47,454 bases of DNA, taken from positions 1-47,454 of the forward strand of contig CAJVZI010000009.1 of the NCBI GenBank assembly GCA_913020665.1. Reading direction: 5' to 3'. The DNA comes from an uncultured bacterium. GTDB taxonomy: Bacteria > Fidelibacterota > Marinisomatia > Marinisomatales > UBA1611. How positions within the stretch are numbered: the stretch's first letter is position 1; each line of letters begins with the position of its first letter. This document shows, piece after piece, positions 1-7,905 of this stretch. The notes beneath the pieces were generated by a model, which had not been told where the DNA came from, did not search any database, and worked only from the letters and a program-made list of their open reading frames with translations. A program made the position numbers and the translations under genes.

Positions 1-221
1 ATCTCCCCCTCTATCTGATTATAGGAAAGATCAAGAAACATGAGATTGGAAAGAAGTGATATGTCTGCTGGAAGGTTCCCAGACAGACCCTGCTCTGACA
101 GATCTAACTCATAAGTAAAAGCTATAGAATAACATTCTTCCCACAACTCTACCTCACCATCTTCACACTGCCCCCAAACAAGTGAAATGCTGGTTAGGAT
201 GATCATTATATATTTTGGCAT
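1..221 (-). CDS. Secreted leucine-rich-repeat protein, N-terminal part only
   Basis: The window edge cuts this gene, leaving about 73 N-terminal residues. It begins MPKYIMIILTSISLVWGQ, a short signal peptide ending at a likely G-Q cleavage region, followed by a cysteine-containing cap (CEDGEVELWEECYS) and then two leucine-rich-repeat units (LDLSEQGLSGNLP and LDLSYNQIEGE). This cap-plus-LRR layout is common in secreted proteins of marine FCB-group bacteria and suggests an extracellular binding role, but no ligand can be named. An in-frame ATG at 263 would add 14 residues (MHHRKII...); I prefer 221 because the signal peptide then has a normal short basic start. No convincing ribosome binding site precedes either. 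It follows the MFS gene after a 55-base gap on the same strand. Confidence 0.7.
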   Translation of the reverse strand, partial: MPKYIMIILTSISLVWGQCEDGEVELWEECYSIAFTYELDLSEQGLSGNLPADISLLSNLMFLDLSYNQIEGE

Positions 222-276
222 GATGTATTTTACAAACGAACGGATGATCTTTCTATGATGCATATCAATATTTTGA

Positions 277-1581
277 TCAGTCAATGGTCAATTCATCTGC
301 TATAGGAAGCACACGGTCTGATCGTTTTTTCTGATCACGCTCATACTCTTTTATTAGAAACGCATATAGCACTACGCCAATAGCATAAAGAAATGCTGTA
401 ATAAGAAATATCTCAGAGTATCTGTAGTCTAAGATCCGTAGCCATTCAAATATCTTTGCACTGAAGAACCAGGATGCACTCCATAAACTTGAGCTTAATG
501 CACTAATAAGCTCCTGATTATTCTTACCCACATAATTCATCATCAGCTCATTAGAAGCTGGATGAGCCATATGCATCAAAGGTTGCCGAAGTATATATGC
601 ACCAACGGCGATCAATACCGCATAAGAATAACTCGCATACATTTCGGTCATGGCCATGACAATTAAACAAATTATTGCCAGTGTCTGGACGACAACGATG
701 GTCATCCAATATCCATATTTTTTCCTCAAGGTAGGCACCAAAAGAGAGAACATAAATACAAGCAATGCAGTAAAACTTCCGAGCAGGCTGTAATCACTAG
801 ATGTGAATCCAAAAATAGAATTAAAGAAAAGATTTACGAACGGTATGGTCAATCCAGCGCCGATCGATATAAGAATGAGAGGAGATATGGCCTTGAATAT
901 CAGTTTCCAGTCATATGTTTTATGAAGAGAAAAGATATCAACTCGTTTATCATCTTCCTGGGGATCGTCTTCCTTCATCTTTGCTACAAATCTAATAGCG
1001 CCCATACCTATGAAAGTTATGATCCACAAGATCCCTTGTTCATTGAACGAGATCGTCCATTTGGAGATGTTCAAAAATGATATCCAGTCCAATCCGCTTA
1101 TAATAAGGCCGGAAAATATTGTAGCCAGAGACCAGGTCGCCGCACTGAGCGATAAGGCCTCTGTGCTATTATCTGCTGTGGTATTTCGTATAATGAATGG
1201 CAGGGAACAAACTCTCATGAGCATCATCCCTACTCCCCAACACAAAAATGATAGTTGGATCAAGGGTACGATCGAAAAATGGATCGACTCAATGATCATA
1301 GCGCTGGTAATGGGAACTATAATGGCAGCCAGTTTAAAAAATGGCTTTAGTCGTTTGCCTCTTATGTAAATACCCAATGGCAAGGCAAATGCCAGAGCAC
1401 CAATGAATCTCAGTGAATTGAATGATGCGATCTCGGGGTCCGTGAACCCTTGTTTTCTAAGATATATATTCAAAATAAGGATAAATGCTACATGGATCAG
1501 ACTTAAACTGAATTCCAAAAGGAAAAGCAAATGGATATTTCGAGGCAGCTCTCTATAACTGCGAAGAATATTTAATAACAT
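277..1581 (-). CDS. Major facilitator superfamily (MFS) transporter
   Basis: A 434-residue integral membrane protein with about twelve hydrophobic segments. A strongly acidic cytoplasmic loop (KMKEDDPQEDDKR, residues 201-213) splits it into two halves, the usual MFS arrangement of two six-helix bundles. A weak motif-A-like basic stretch (GIYIRGKRLKP, about residues 70-80) lies between helices 2 and 3. Helix-rich length and layout match MFS efflux or uptake permeases, but the substrate cannot be read from the sequence. The start (MLLNILRSYREL) places a short basic segment before helix 1. The upstream gene is divergent, so this gene has its own promoter in the 174-base gap; the LRR gene downstream may be cotranscribed. 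Confidence 0.75.
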   Translation of the reverse strand: MLLNILRSYRELPRNIHLLFLLEFSLSLIHVAFILILNIYLRKQGFTDPEIASFNSLRFIGALAFALPLGIYIRGKRLKPFFKLAAIIVPITSAMIIESIHFSIVPLIQLSFLCWGVGMMLMRVCSLPFIIRNTTADNSTEALSLSAATWSLATIFSGLIISGLDWISFLNISKWTISFNEQGILWIITFIGMGAIRFVAKMKEDDPQEDDKRVDIFSLHKTYDWKLIFKAISPLILISIGAGLTIPFVNLFFNSIFGFTSSDYSLLGSFTALLVFMFSLLVPTLRKKYGYWMTIVVVQTLAIICLIVMAMTEMYASYSYAVLIAVGAYILRQPLMHMAHPASNELMMNYVGKNNQELISALSSSLWSASWFFSAKIFEWLRILDYRYSEIFLITAFLYAIGVVLYAFLIKEYERDQKKRSDRVLPIADELTID

Positions 1582-1705
1582 ATATTATCTGAGAACTTGA
1601 CCGGAACTATATTTCATAAAAAGATCATATCGCTATTTTAGCTCATGGTAATCTACCCTTCATGTAGCTAACAAAAAACCCAACTAGTCAACGCTTTATA
1701 CACAT

Positions 1706-1735
1706 ATTGGACTAAATTCATTTAAATTATTTTTG
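1706..1735 (+). promoter_or_regulatory. Putative FCB-type promoter for the small membrane protein
   Basis: TATTTTTG at 1728-1735 fits the Bacteroidetes -7 consensus TAnnTTTG. ATTG at 1706-1709, 18 bases earlier, is a partial match to the -33 element TTTG. A start of transcription a few bases downstream would leave a very short leader before the AGGA at 1743-1746. The match is by eye only. Confidence 0.25.
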
Positions 1736-1755
1736 CTTAATTAGGAAAATTCATA

Positions 1756-2325
1756 TTGAATGGTTTAGACTATTTCTTTCTTATAGGAGATTTCACGGTT
1801 GCTGTTGGACTTGTGATCGGATTTGTCCTCGCGTATAGAAATAAAAAGATATCCAATACTTATTATATCATGTTCTGGATAGGATGCCTGATCGGCTCTA
1901 CCTGGGAATTTACCTTTTTATATCTTGGACCAGAATTTGTACACTCAGTAAAAGAATGGCCTTACGGACTTGGAGGCTGGCCAAGGAAAGTAAGTCATTC
2001 AATTTGGGATGGCGGTCTTTTTATGGTTGGTGTCTATCTATGCGAAAAGTATCTCAAAGGACCTTTGTTCCAAAGATTTGATAAGATCGAATTATTCATA
2101 TTTAGTTCCTGGGGGATCTTTCAGGAGCTACTGGTAGAATATCTCTTTAATGGGAGGGTCTGGATCTATGAACCCTTGCCATGGAATCCAGTGATCATCC
2201 CAGCCCTACCAGGATCTGCGGCTTTATGCCCCGGTTATACGCTCATACCCCAGGCTGTCTGGGTTGTTGCACCCATTGTTTTCTATTTTATCTTTTTAAA
2301 AGTAACTGAGATCAATAAAGGGTGA
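1756..2325 (+). CDS. Small multi-pass membrane protein, unknown function
   Basis: A 189-residue protein with about five or six hydrophobic segments and little soluble sequence. I do not recognise a named family. Possible functional residues cluster in membrane-flanking positions: WEFTF, HSIWDGG, QELLVEY and EPLPWNP, rich in Trp, Glu, Asp and His, which could suit a small membrane enzyme or a lipid/pigment-binding protein; that is inference. The start is TTG, preceded by AGGA at 1743-1746 with nine bases of spacing; the nearby ATG at 1760 is in another frame. It is transcribed alone, divergent from the MFS gene, and its stop codon lies one base from the stop of the convergent aminopeptidase gene. 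Confidence 0.6.
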   Translation: MNGLDYFFLIGDFTVAVGLVIGFVLAYRNKKISNTYYIMFWIGCLIGSTWEFTFLYLGPEFVHSVKEWPYGLGGWPRKVSHSIWDGGLFMVGVYLCEKYLKGPLFQRFDKIELFIFSSWGIFQELLVEYLFNGRVWIYEPLPWNPVIIPALPGSAALCPGYTLIPQAVWVVAPIVFYFIFLKVTEINKG

Positions 2326-2326
2326 A

Positions 2327-3670
2327 CTATCTGGCCAGGGCACCCATGGGATCCCAAGGCTCCAGGCGAATTGCCTCTTCTTTCAAGAATAATTCTAAAA
2401 GTTCTTCTGGAAGACAACTTTTATGTACCACAACCTCATAGTTATACTCATCAAACCACTTATCGGTCATGATATGATAACCTTTGTCACCACCTTTGGT
2501 ACCCCAACTATTCTCTACTCTCCATTTTGTAGGCTCATTCTTTGAATTAAGGTCCACGCCAGTAAACAACATTGCATGTGTCATTTGACTGTCTCCATAC
2601 TCTAGTCGTGCTCCTTTATCCATACCAAATTTGAGATCATAAAAAGAGTCATAATCAAAAAGATCCATATCCATGACACCCAGATCCCTGTGAAAATGTT
2701 TGCTTACATCACAGCCAAACCAGACAGGATCATCATTCTTTAGTGAACGTATAGCGACCTCCTTCATCACCTGACTTTCCACATTTAAATATCTGATGGG
2801 ATGTCCTTCAGCCACATTGCCTAAGTAATCCACAGTATAGACCTTATTGTATTCTTTATCCGACATTGGGCAGTTGATCAGGCATACATACTCATCTAAT
2901 GCCAATCCTACATGATCCTTGTAAAATGATGCGGGCGTAAGACCTTCAAATCGCATAAAATTCTTTTTCTTATCACGGGTCTGCCAGTCAAAGGAATTTG
3001 GCGGGGTGCCTAGATGTATCGTAAGCATTTTGTATACCTCTTCCAGCATATCTGTCTTCTGCTGCTGGATATCTGACCCTGAGGCGCCACCATTTACAGC
3101 CGTTCTTAAAAGCATAGCATCTTCACGGAGCTTTCTGGTTATTAGGCGGTTCATATATCTAGAGTTACTAGAGGAATAGGACTCGGGCATCTCTGTTTGT
3201 GGAACGACACCGTATTTATCAACAAGATTGACCCACATGTCCCACTGACCACCATCCTGTATCGGGTTGTGTAATAGGTGCATTATGAGCCTGCTGTTCC
3301 ATTCCTTATCAGCTGTTTCAATAATAGATTCTAGAAAGTAATTAGACTTCTCAAGCTTATCCCAGAACATGAAATAACTTTGTGAGAATTCGAAATCCTT
3401 CAAATTATATTTTCTTCCCAAATAGATACGAAAAAGATTTAGACCAGCAAACCCCCAGCATCTTCCGCTCGACTTTTGATTTGTAGTGGGCATTTCTCCA
3501 GACACCACATCTGAAAAGGAATGGTCAATACTGCGAAACTGGTCCCAGTCCATCGCTACCTCGAGCAGGTTATTGCGAAAGGTAGAATTTCTTGCTGACC
3601 TCACATGACCATCAGAGTTGGTCTTTTTATTAAATGAATCTATTGTTTTTATATCTATCGGGTTTCTCAT
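2327..3670 (-). CDS. pepC: Aminopeptidase C / bleomycin hydrolase (peptidase family C1B)
   Basis: A 447-residue papain-fold cysteine aminopeptidase, the normal length for the PepC/bleomycin hydrolase family. The oxyanion Gln65 and nucleophile Cys71 lie in TNQKSSGRCWGFAG, the catalytic His365 in MTHAMLF and Asn387 in VENSWG, so all four key residues are present. The C-terminus (EPWDPMGALAR) resembles the family's conserved tail that enters the active site and restricts it to aminopeptidase action. These enzymes form hexameric barrels in the cytoplasm and trim peptides. No signal peptide is present. It follows the sulfotransferase-like gene after 70 bases on the same strand and probably ends that transcript; its end abuts a convergent gene with one base between. 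Confidence 0.92.
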   Translation of the reverse strand: MRNPIDIKTIDSFNKKTNSDGHVRSARNSTFRNNLLEVAMDWDQFRSIDHSFSDVVSGEMPTTNQKSSGRCWGFAGLNLFRIYLGRKYNLKDFEFSQSYFMFWDKLEKSNYFLESIIETADKEWNSRLIMHLLHNPIQDGGQWDMWVNLVDKYGVVPQTEMPESYSSSNSRYMNRLITRKLREDAMLLRTAVNGGASGSDIQQQKTDMLEEVYKMLTIHLGTPPNSFDWQTRDKKKNFMRFEGLTPASFYKDHVGLALDEYVCLINCPMSDKEYNKVYTVDYLGNVAEGHPIRYLNVESQVMKEVAIRSLKNDDPVWFGCDVSKHFHRDLGVMDMDLFDYDSFYDLKFGMDKGARLEYGDSQMTHAMLFTGVDLNSKNEPTKWRVENSWGTKGGDKGYHIMTDKWFDEYNYEVVVHKSCLPEELLELFLKEEAIRLEPWDPMGALAR

Positions 3671-3740
3671 AATGTTTGTTTTGGTTTAATGGTTATAATA
3701 AAAGAGTTACAACACTCATATACTAGCCAGATTCAGCAGA

Positions 3741-5840
3741 TCATTTCAATAACAACATTTTACCTGTTTTGATGTTATTTCCAGCTTCTATGGTATAAAA
3801 ATAGAGACCAGCACTAACATTCTGGCCATTATTATCCATCGCATTCCACTTTATTGACCTTTTTCCTGAATCCTGTCTTTTATCTAAGAGATCTTTCACC
3901 TTTCGTCCCATGACATCATAGACCAGGATCTTTACGTCACTTTCCTGCATTAATTCATAGCTGATATTGGTAATGGGATTGAATGGATTTGGCAAATTAT
4001 CGATATCATTTATTACCGTATTGTCGATATCTTCCAGTGATCTTGAATCGGATCGATCATATAGCCTAAACTTTAAATGCTTTTCTGCATACGAATGTTT
4101 GATCGGTGTCACTATGATATCAATATCAGTATAGGGAGTATTACTGGTTTGCCAAGATGATAATACATTTAATGACAACTCTAATATATCTCCAGCGTTA
4201 ATAATATCAGTTCCAGTTACCGCCTGAACCCATCTCTTATCATCCTTGATCTTATAGAAATAGGGCTGATCGTAATCGCTTTCATTCTTTATAGATACTA
4301 CAATATTGGTTCCATCAATATGCATGATCCCATCAACACTTTCGCTTCCGGCCTTGATAGAAGACAATGGGTCAATAAGTACCGAAAAGGCATCGGGATG
4401 AATAGAGGGTATCCTAAATGCCCGATACCATGCGTAGTATGATGGGCCTCTGAGTTTCCATACTACCTCTTGGTCGTTGGTTACTTCAATGATTGTAGGA
4501 TTATTTTGCGCCCCAAATGCATTACCCCTAGTGTATATCAATCTATTATTATTTCCCAACACCTGCATGCTGCCACCAGCACGACCAAAAAGTGTATTAG
4601 GTAGGCTATATGACCATATCATATTGCATACAGAGTCGCCAATGACCTCAAACTCAATTGCACGTGATATTCTTAATCCATGATCAAAGATTTGATTACT
4701 GATATTACCATTGTCAAATAGTGTAAAGTTTCCATTTTCTAATTTTTCAATATGATGCTGAAAATTGAATAAAAGACCATTTCCTATACATGAATCACCT
4801 GATGCTATATAGTCTGATGGTAGACCTATATTGTAGATCACCTCACCAGATGGATAATCTATTTTTGTAATGCGAGATAAATGCCGACTTGAAAGGTAAA
4901 TAGAGCTTTCAAACTCATCAAAATAAATGCTATTTGAATGTGTCCAGTCATACTTCATTCGGATGTAAGCCTCTTCCCAAGTATGTCCATGCCTATCGTG
5001 GTCATCCAAAGAAAAATGATCAAATGGGTCCCAGCTCCAAACAATATTATTATCATGGTCGAACTCAATGATCTCCTGCCCATACCAGGGAAATTCATTT
5101 GTGGTATCGTCAGCTAAAAAGCCAAGATCCCGAAACTCTTCTGCTACAGATATATCCGAAGGAATAGGACCATTTGAAAATATATTACGTAGTGTAAAGA
5201 AGGTGTTTCTATCTGTCTCTTTTAATTCATGTGGATCTACCTCTTGGTTTGAACTCCAAAGGAAATCCATGTTGTAATTTATCTTTGTAGCAGTAAAGTC
5301 TGGAAATAAGTGATCACTATTACCATAAATAGCACCATATTGATCAACATGATTGATCTTAAAGCTATACTCTGCATCATTCCAGATCTCATTACCATGT
5401 CTATCTATCACTACAGTGTGACGAATGGGATTGGGTCCTCCCATCATTGTTAGACCGTCCTGTATTAGAGAATCCTGATAATTTGTAATATTAACAAAAT
5501 GAAGTTTGGACTCTTTAGTGATAAATACCGAAGGTTCTGACCATTGAGTATAATCATTTGAATGTAATAACGCCCTCACTCGCCATTGGTAGATCTTATT
5601 CCAAAGGACGTTTGACCTATCAATAAAAAGATTTGTTTTTAGACTATCAATTAGACAAGTTGAATTAGAGTTAAGTTCTATTAATTCCAGTTGATAATGG
5701 GTCGCGTCTGGTTTCTGTTTCCACTCAAAAACAACATGGATATAATTCAACTCTTGGCCATAAGAAGGTCTTATGAGATCACCCAGGCAAATAGAATGAT
5801 ATAATATGATCAATATATTTTGAAATTTTAATAGCTTCAT
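3741..5840 (-). CDS. Secreted arylsulfotransferase-like protein with type IX-like sorting domain
   Basis: A 699-residue exported protein. An N-terminal signal region (to about SYGQE, residue 30) is followed by a fibronectin-III-like domain (about 30-113, ending in WRVRALL...YTQWSEP). A long arylsulfotransferase (ASST)-type beta-propeller domain covers about 125-500, with GGPNPIRHTVVID, EIIEFDHDNNIVWSWDP and THSNSIYFDE as typical strands. After a further beta domain the protein ends in an NPFNPITNISYEL linker and a roughly 85-residue domain (VYDVMGRKV, NVSAGLYFYTIEAG, GKMLLLK), the FlgD-like C-terminal sorting domain used by type IX secretion in FCB bacteria. ASST enzymes move sulfate between phenolic compounds; whether this one is active is not shown. 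The gap to the upstream HD gene is only three bases. Confidence 0.75.
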   Translation of the reverse strand: MKLLKFQNILIILYHSICLGDLIRPSYGQELNYIHVVFEWKQKPDATHYQLELIELNSNSTCLIDSLKTNLFIDRSNVLWNKIYQWRVRALLHSNDYTQWSEPSVFITKESKLHFVNITNYQDSLIQDGLTMMGGPNPIRHTVVIDRHGNEIWNDAEYSFKINHVDQYGAIYGNSDHLFPDFTATKINYNMDFLWSSNQEVDPHELKETDRNTFFTLRNIFSNGPIPSDISVAEEFRDLGFLADDTTNEFPWYGQEIIEFDHDNNIVWSWDPFDHFSLDDHDRHGHTWEEAYIRMKYDWTHSNSIYFDEFESSIYLSSRHLSRITKIDYPSGEVIYNIGLPSDYIASGDSCIGNGLLFNFQHHIEKLENGNFTLFDNGNISNQIFDHGLRISRAIEFEVIGDSVCNMIWSYSLPNTLFGRAGGSMQVLGNNNRLIYTRGNAFGAQNNPTIIEVTNDQEVVWKLRGPSYYAWYRAFRIPSIHPDAFSVLIDPLSSIKAGSESVDGIMHIDGTNIVVSIKNESDYDQPYFYKIKDDKRWVQAVTGTDIINAGDILELSLNVLSSWQTSNTPYTDIDIIVTPIKHSYAEKHLKFRLYDRSDSRSLEDIDNTVINDIDNLPNPFNPITNISYELMQESDVKILVYDVMGRKVKDLLDKRQDSGKRSIKWNAMDNNGQNVSAGLYFYTIEAGNNIKTGKMLLLK

Positions 5841-5843
5841 AGA

Positions 5844-6326
5844 CTAAATTCGAACATCTATGGGTGAATAGTCATTTTCTGCCACCATAACTATCGCAGC
5901 ATCAGAATAGAACCACTGTATATCTGGTTCAATACCAACGCGTCTTAGATCCAATCTGTCGGCCTCCCAACAACAAGCTATGGTATCACAGGATGGGTTT
6001 CTTCCACCTGTATGTCCTGCACAGGCTTTGTAAAGTATATCCAATTGAGATTCCGTTAAATCTAACAGGCTCTTGTTTTTAACAGCATATTTAGCGCCTC
6101 GAAGGCCATGCCCATCATCCCTATGGTCATTGACTCTCATACAATCATGAAAATATGCAAAGTGAGAGATAACATCAGGGTCTCCATCATTGAACTGAGA
6201 AAGATACAATCCATTCTTCTCCACTGTTCTCCAATGTTTAAAACCATGAATGGGGCTATGGAATGACTTAGAGTCTCTTTGCAACTGGTTGACTAACTCC
6301 TTATTGGTTTCCCAGAGATATTTCAA
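5844..6326 (-). CDS. HD-domain phosphohydrolase
   Basis: A 160-residue single-domain protein. The metal-binding HD pattern is complete: His31 in GFKHWRTV, His60-Asp61 in FAYFHDCMR, His105 in CAGHTGG and Asp123 in CCWEADRLDLRRVG. This arrangement belongs to a widespread small HD family annotated only as phosphohydrolase; related proteins cleave nucleotide phosphate bonds, but the substrate here is not known. The protein is soluble, with no signal peptide. It sits ten bases after the macrodomain gene and three bases before the sulfotransferase-like gene, so translation is probably coupled. The macrodomain partner makes a nucleotide or ADP-ribose-linked substrate an attractive guess, labelled here as inference. 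Confidence 0.8.
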   Translation of the reverse strand: MKYLWETNKELVNQLQRDSKSFHSPIHGFKHWRTVEKNGLYLSQFNDGDPDVISHFAYFHDCMRVNDHRDDGHGLRGAKYAVKNKSLLDLTESQLDILYKACAGHTGGRNPSCDTIACCWEADRLDLRRVGIEPDIQWFYSDAAIVMVAENDYSPIDVRI

Positions 6327-6336
6327 AAAAAACTGA

Positions 6337-6837
6337 TCAATCCTTATTTAAATGCTTATCATATAATTGATAGTTTTCTTCATCAAAACAGCAAAAGACT
6401 ATCTCTTTTAATTTTCGCCCAGATATCTGGTGCTGTCTAACAGCTGCTATTGCTGTCTCTGCTGCTAGTTCTTTTGGATAACCAAAGATACCCGTACTTA
6501 TGTTTGGAAATGCAATGGTCTCGATGTCATAGTGTGTAGATAATAATAATGATTTTTTATAGCAATTGAATAAATATTGATTCTCGCCGTTATCTCCTCC
6601 ATGCCAAATGGGACCAACTGTATGAATGACATATCTTGCTTTGAGATCATATCCACTCGTAATTCTGGCCTCTCCTACGCCACAATGACCAATCCTTTTA
6701 CATTCTACGGCAAGCTCTTTTCCTGCCGCTTGATGAATCGCACCGCAAACACCACCGCCAGGCATTAGATCTTCATTTGCTGCATTAACAATACAATCAA
6801 CATCTGATCTTGTGATATCTCCTTTGACCAAATTCAT
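6337..6837 (-). CDS. Macrodomain protein (ADP-ribose / O-acetyl-ADP-ribose hydrolase type)
   Basis: A 166-residue stand-alone macrodomain spanning the whole protein. The ligand-binding features of the MacroD/YmdB class are visible: VNAANEDLMPGGGVCGAIH (residues about 17-35), with the catalytic-loop Asn and the glycine run, then GPIWHGG and the phosphate-binding STGIFGYP. Members remove ADP-ribose from acidic residues or deacetylate O-acetyl-ADP-ribose in the cytoplasm. Length is normal, with no fused domain. It follows the HEPN-motif gene by 24 bases and precedes the HD gene by ten, in one direction. Because macrodomains reverse ADP-ribosylation, its place in a nuclease/HEPN cluster might reflect NAD- or ADP-ribose-based signalling, but it could equally be a housekeeping hydrolase. 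Confidence 0.9.
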   Translation of the reverse strand: MNLVKGDITRSDVDCIVNAANEDLMPGGGVCGAIHQAAGKELAVECKRIGHCGVGEARITSGYDLKARYVIHTVGPIWHGGDNGENQYLFNCYKKSLLLSTHYDIETIAFPNISTGIFGYPKELAAETAIAAVRQHQISGRKLKEIVFCCFDEENYQLYDKHLNKD

Positions 6838-6861
6838 ATATTAGATCCTTAATAACATAGA

Positions 6862-7854
6862 TTACATACCAATAAGTTTATTCAATTCAATTGCTTCCTC
6901 AACATCTTGTACTGAAATATCATCAGAATTTTCTTTAGATGGATGCATTGCCGTATTTCTTTTTCTCCATATTTGATCTACTTTTTTTCTCAAATGAGGG
7001 TCTGTATCTGCTACTTCCATTAGCTTAGCTAGTATATTGCCTTTTTTTGCAGATTGCACAAGCTCATCTAACCTGCTTTGTTGCACTTTTTTTGAAACCT
7101 GATTCCACATATTCCTTTCCAGATACCGCATGGCAAGAATCAATGCTAATCCAGGATCTTTTTCCTTTAATATTTTTGACTTAAGGTCATCATTTATATT
7201 CTCTCCCCATAACTCATTAAGAAGATTCTTAACACGTAAATGCAATATATGAACATCATTTAAATACTCACTCCATAGCTCATCAGTTAATTTTTTATCA
7301 TATTCAGGTATTTTATACCGAAGTTGATGTATGGTCCAGAGTGACTTCTCCATATCAAAAACTCCCATTTTAAATTGACCTGAAAGCTTCTGAATATCAT
7401 CAAAATAGGATAATAGAGTTTCAACCTTATCACTGCTCCTTCTAAATCCAATCATATGTTCAGGAGGTGGGGCAATGATACAATATTTTTCTGGAATAAG
7501 AAAAGCAAGGATAATCGATACGATCTCTATATTTTTTATCATACCCACCATATTCTTTATCAAATTCCGCTCAGCATCCTTAACGTTGTTATTCTTATAT
7601 ACAAATTTTAGATCATCTTTGATTTTTTTAACCAAATCGCTGATTTGCTCATCATTGGGAACACCCCAGGTTCTTGAATAATTCCAACTTTCATCAGAAA
7701 AGATCTTCTGAAGATGCTTTGGTGTTAGATTAATGCAAGCCTTTGTTCTTTTTAAATATGATTCTAAATCAGAGTGAAATGCCTGCCTTCCATAGCACTC
7801 TATATATACTTTATTAAATAGCTTGGATGATAATTCAGGGTATTTATTGAACAT
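6862..7854 (-). CDS. HEPN-motif protein, putative RNase or toxin-like component
   Basis: A 330-residue, mostly helical, lysine-rich soluble protein that I cannot place in a named family. The C-terminal part (about 233-330) looks like a HEPN/DUF4145-type domain: a first helix DPGLALILAMRYLERNM, then, before the final helix, WRKRNTAMHP, which contains R299-N300-x3-H304. An RN-x(n)-H motif is the catalytic signature of HEPN ribonucleases. The N-terminal part (1-180) has a helical domain with ILAFLIPEKYCIIAPPPEH, similar in pattern to segments seen in uncharacterised prokaryotic proteins. It lies 51 bases downstream of the nuclease gene and 24 before the macrodomain gene. The DNA here looks more AT-rich than the neighbouring genes at 9-14 kb, consistent with later acquisition. 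Defence or toxin function is inference. Confidence 0.6.
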   Translation of the reverse strand: MFNKYPELSSKLFNKVYIECYGRQAFHSDLESYLKRTKACINLTPKHLQKIFSDESWNYSRTWGVPNDEQISDLVKKIKDDLKFVYKNNNVKDAERNLIKNMVGMIKNIEIVSIILAFLIPEKYCIIAPPPEHMIGFRRSSDKVETLLSYFDDIQKLSGQFKMGVFDMEKSLWTIHQLRYKIPEYDKKLTDELWSEYLNDVHILHLRVKNLLNELWGENINDDLKSKILKEKDPGLALILAMRYLERNMWNQVSKKVQQSRLDELVQSAKKGNILAKLMEVADTDPHLRKKVDQIWRKRNTAMHPSKENSDDISVQDVEEAIELNKLIGM

Positions 7855-7905
7855 ATTACTATGCCTTTAAATTGCTATTATTGTACAAAGTATTTTTAGA
7901 AATAA

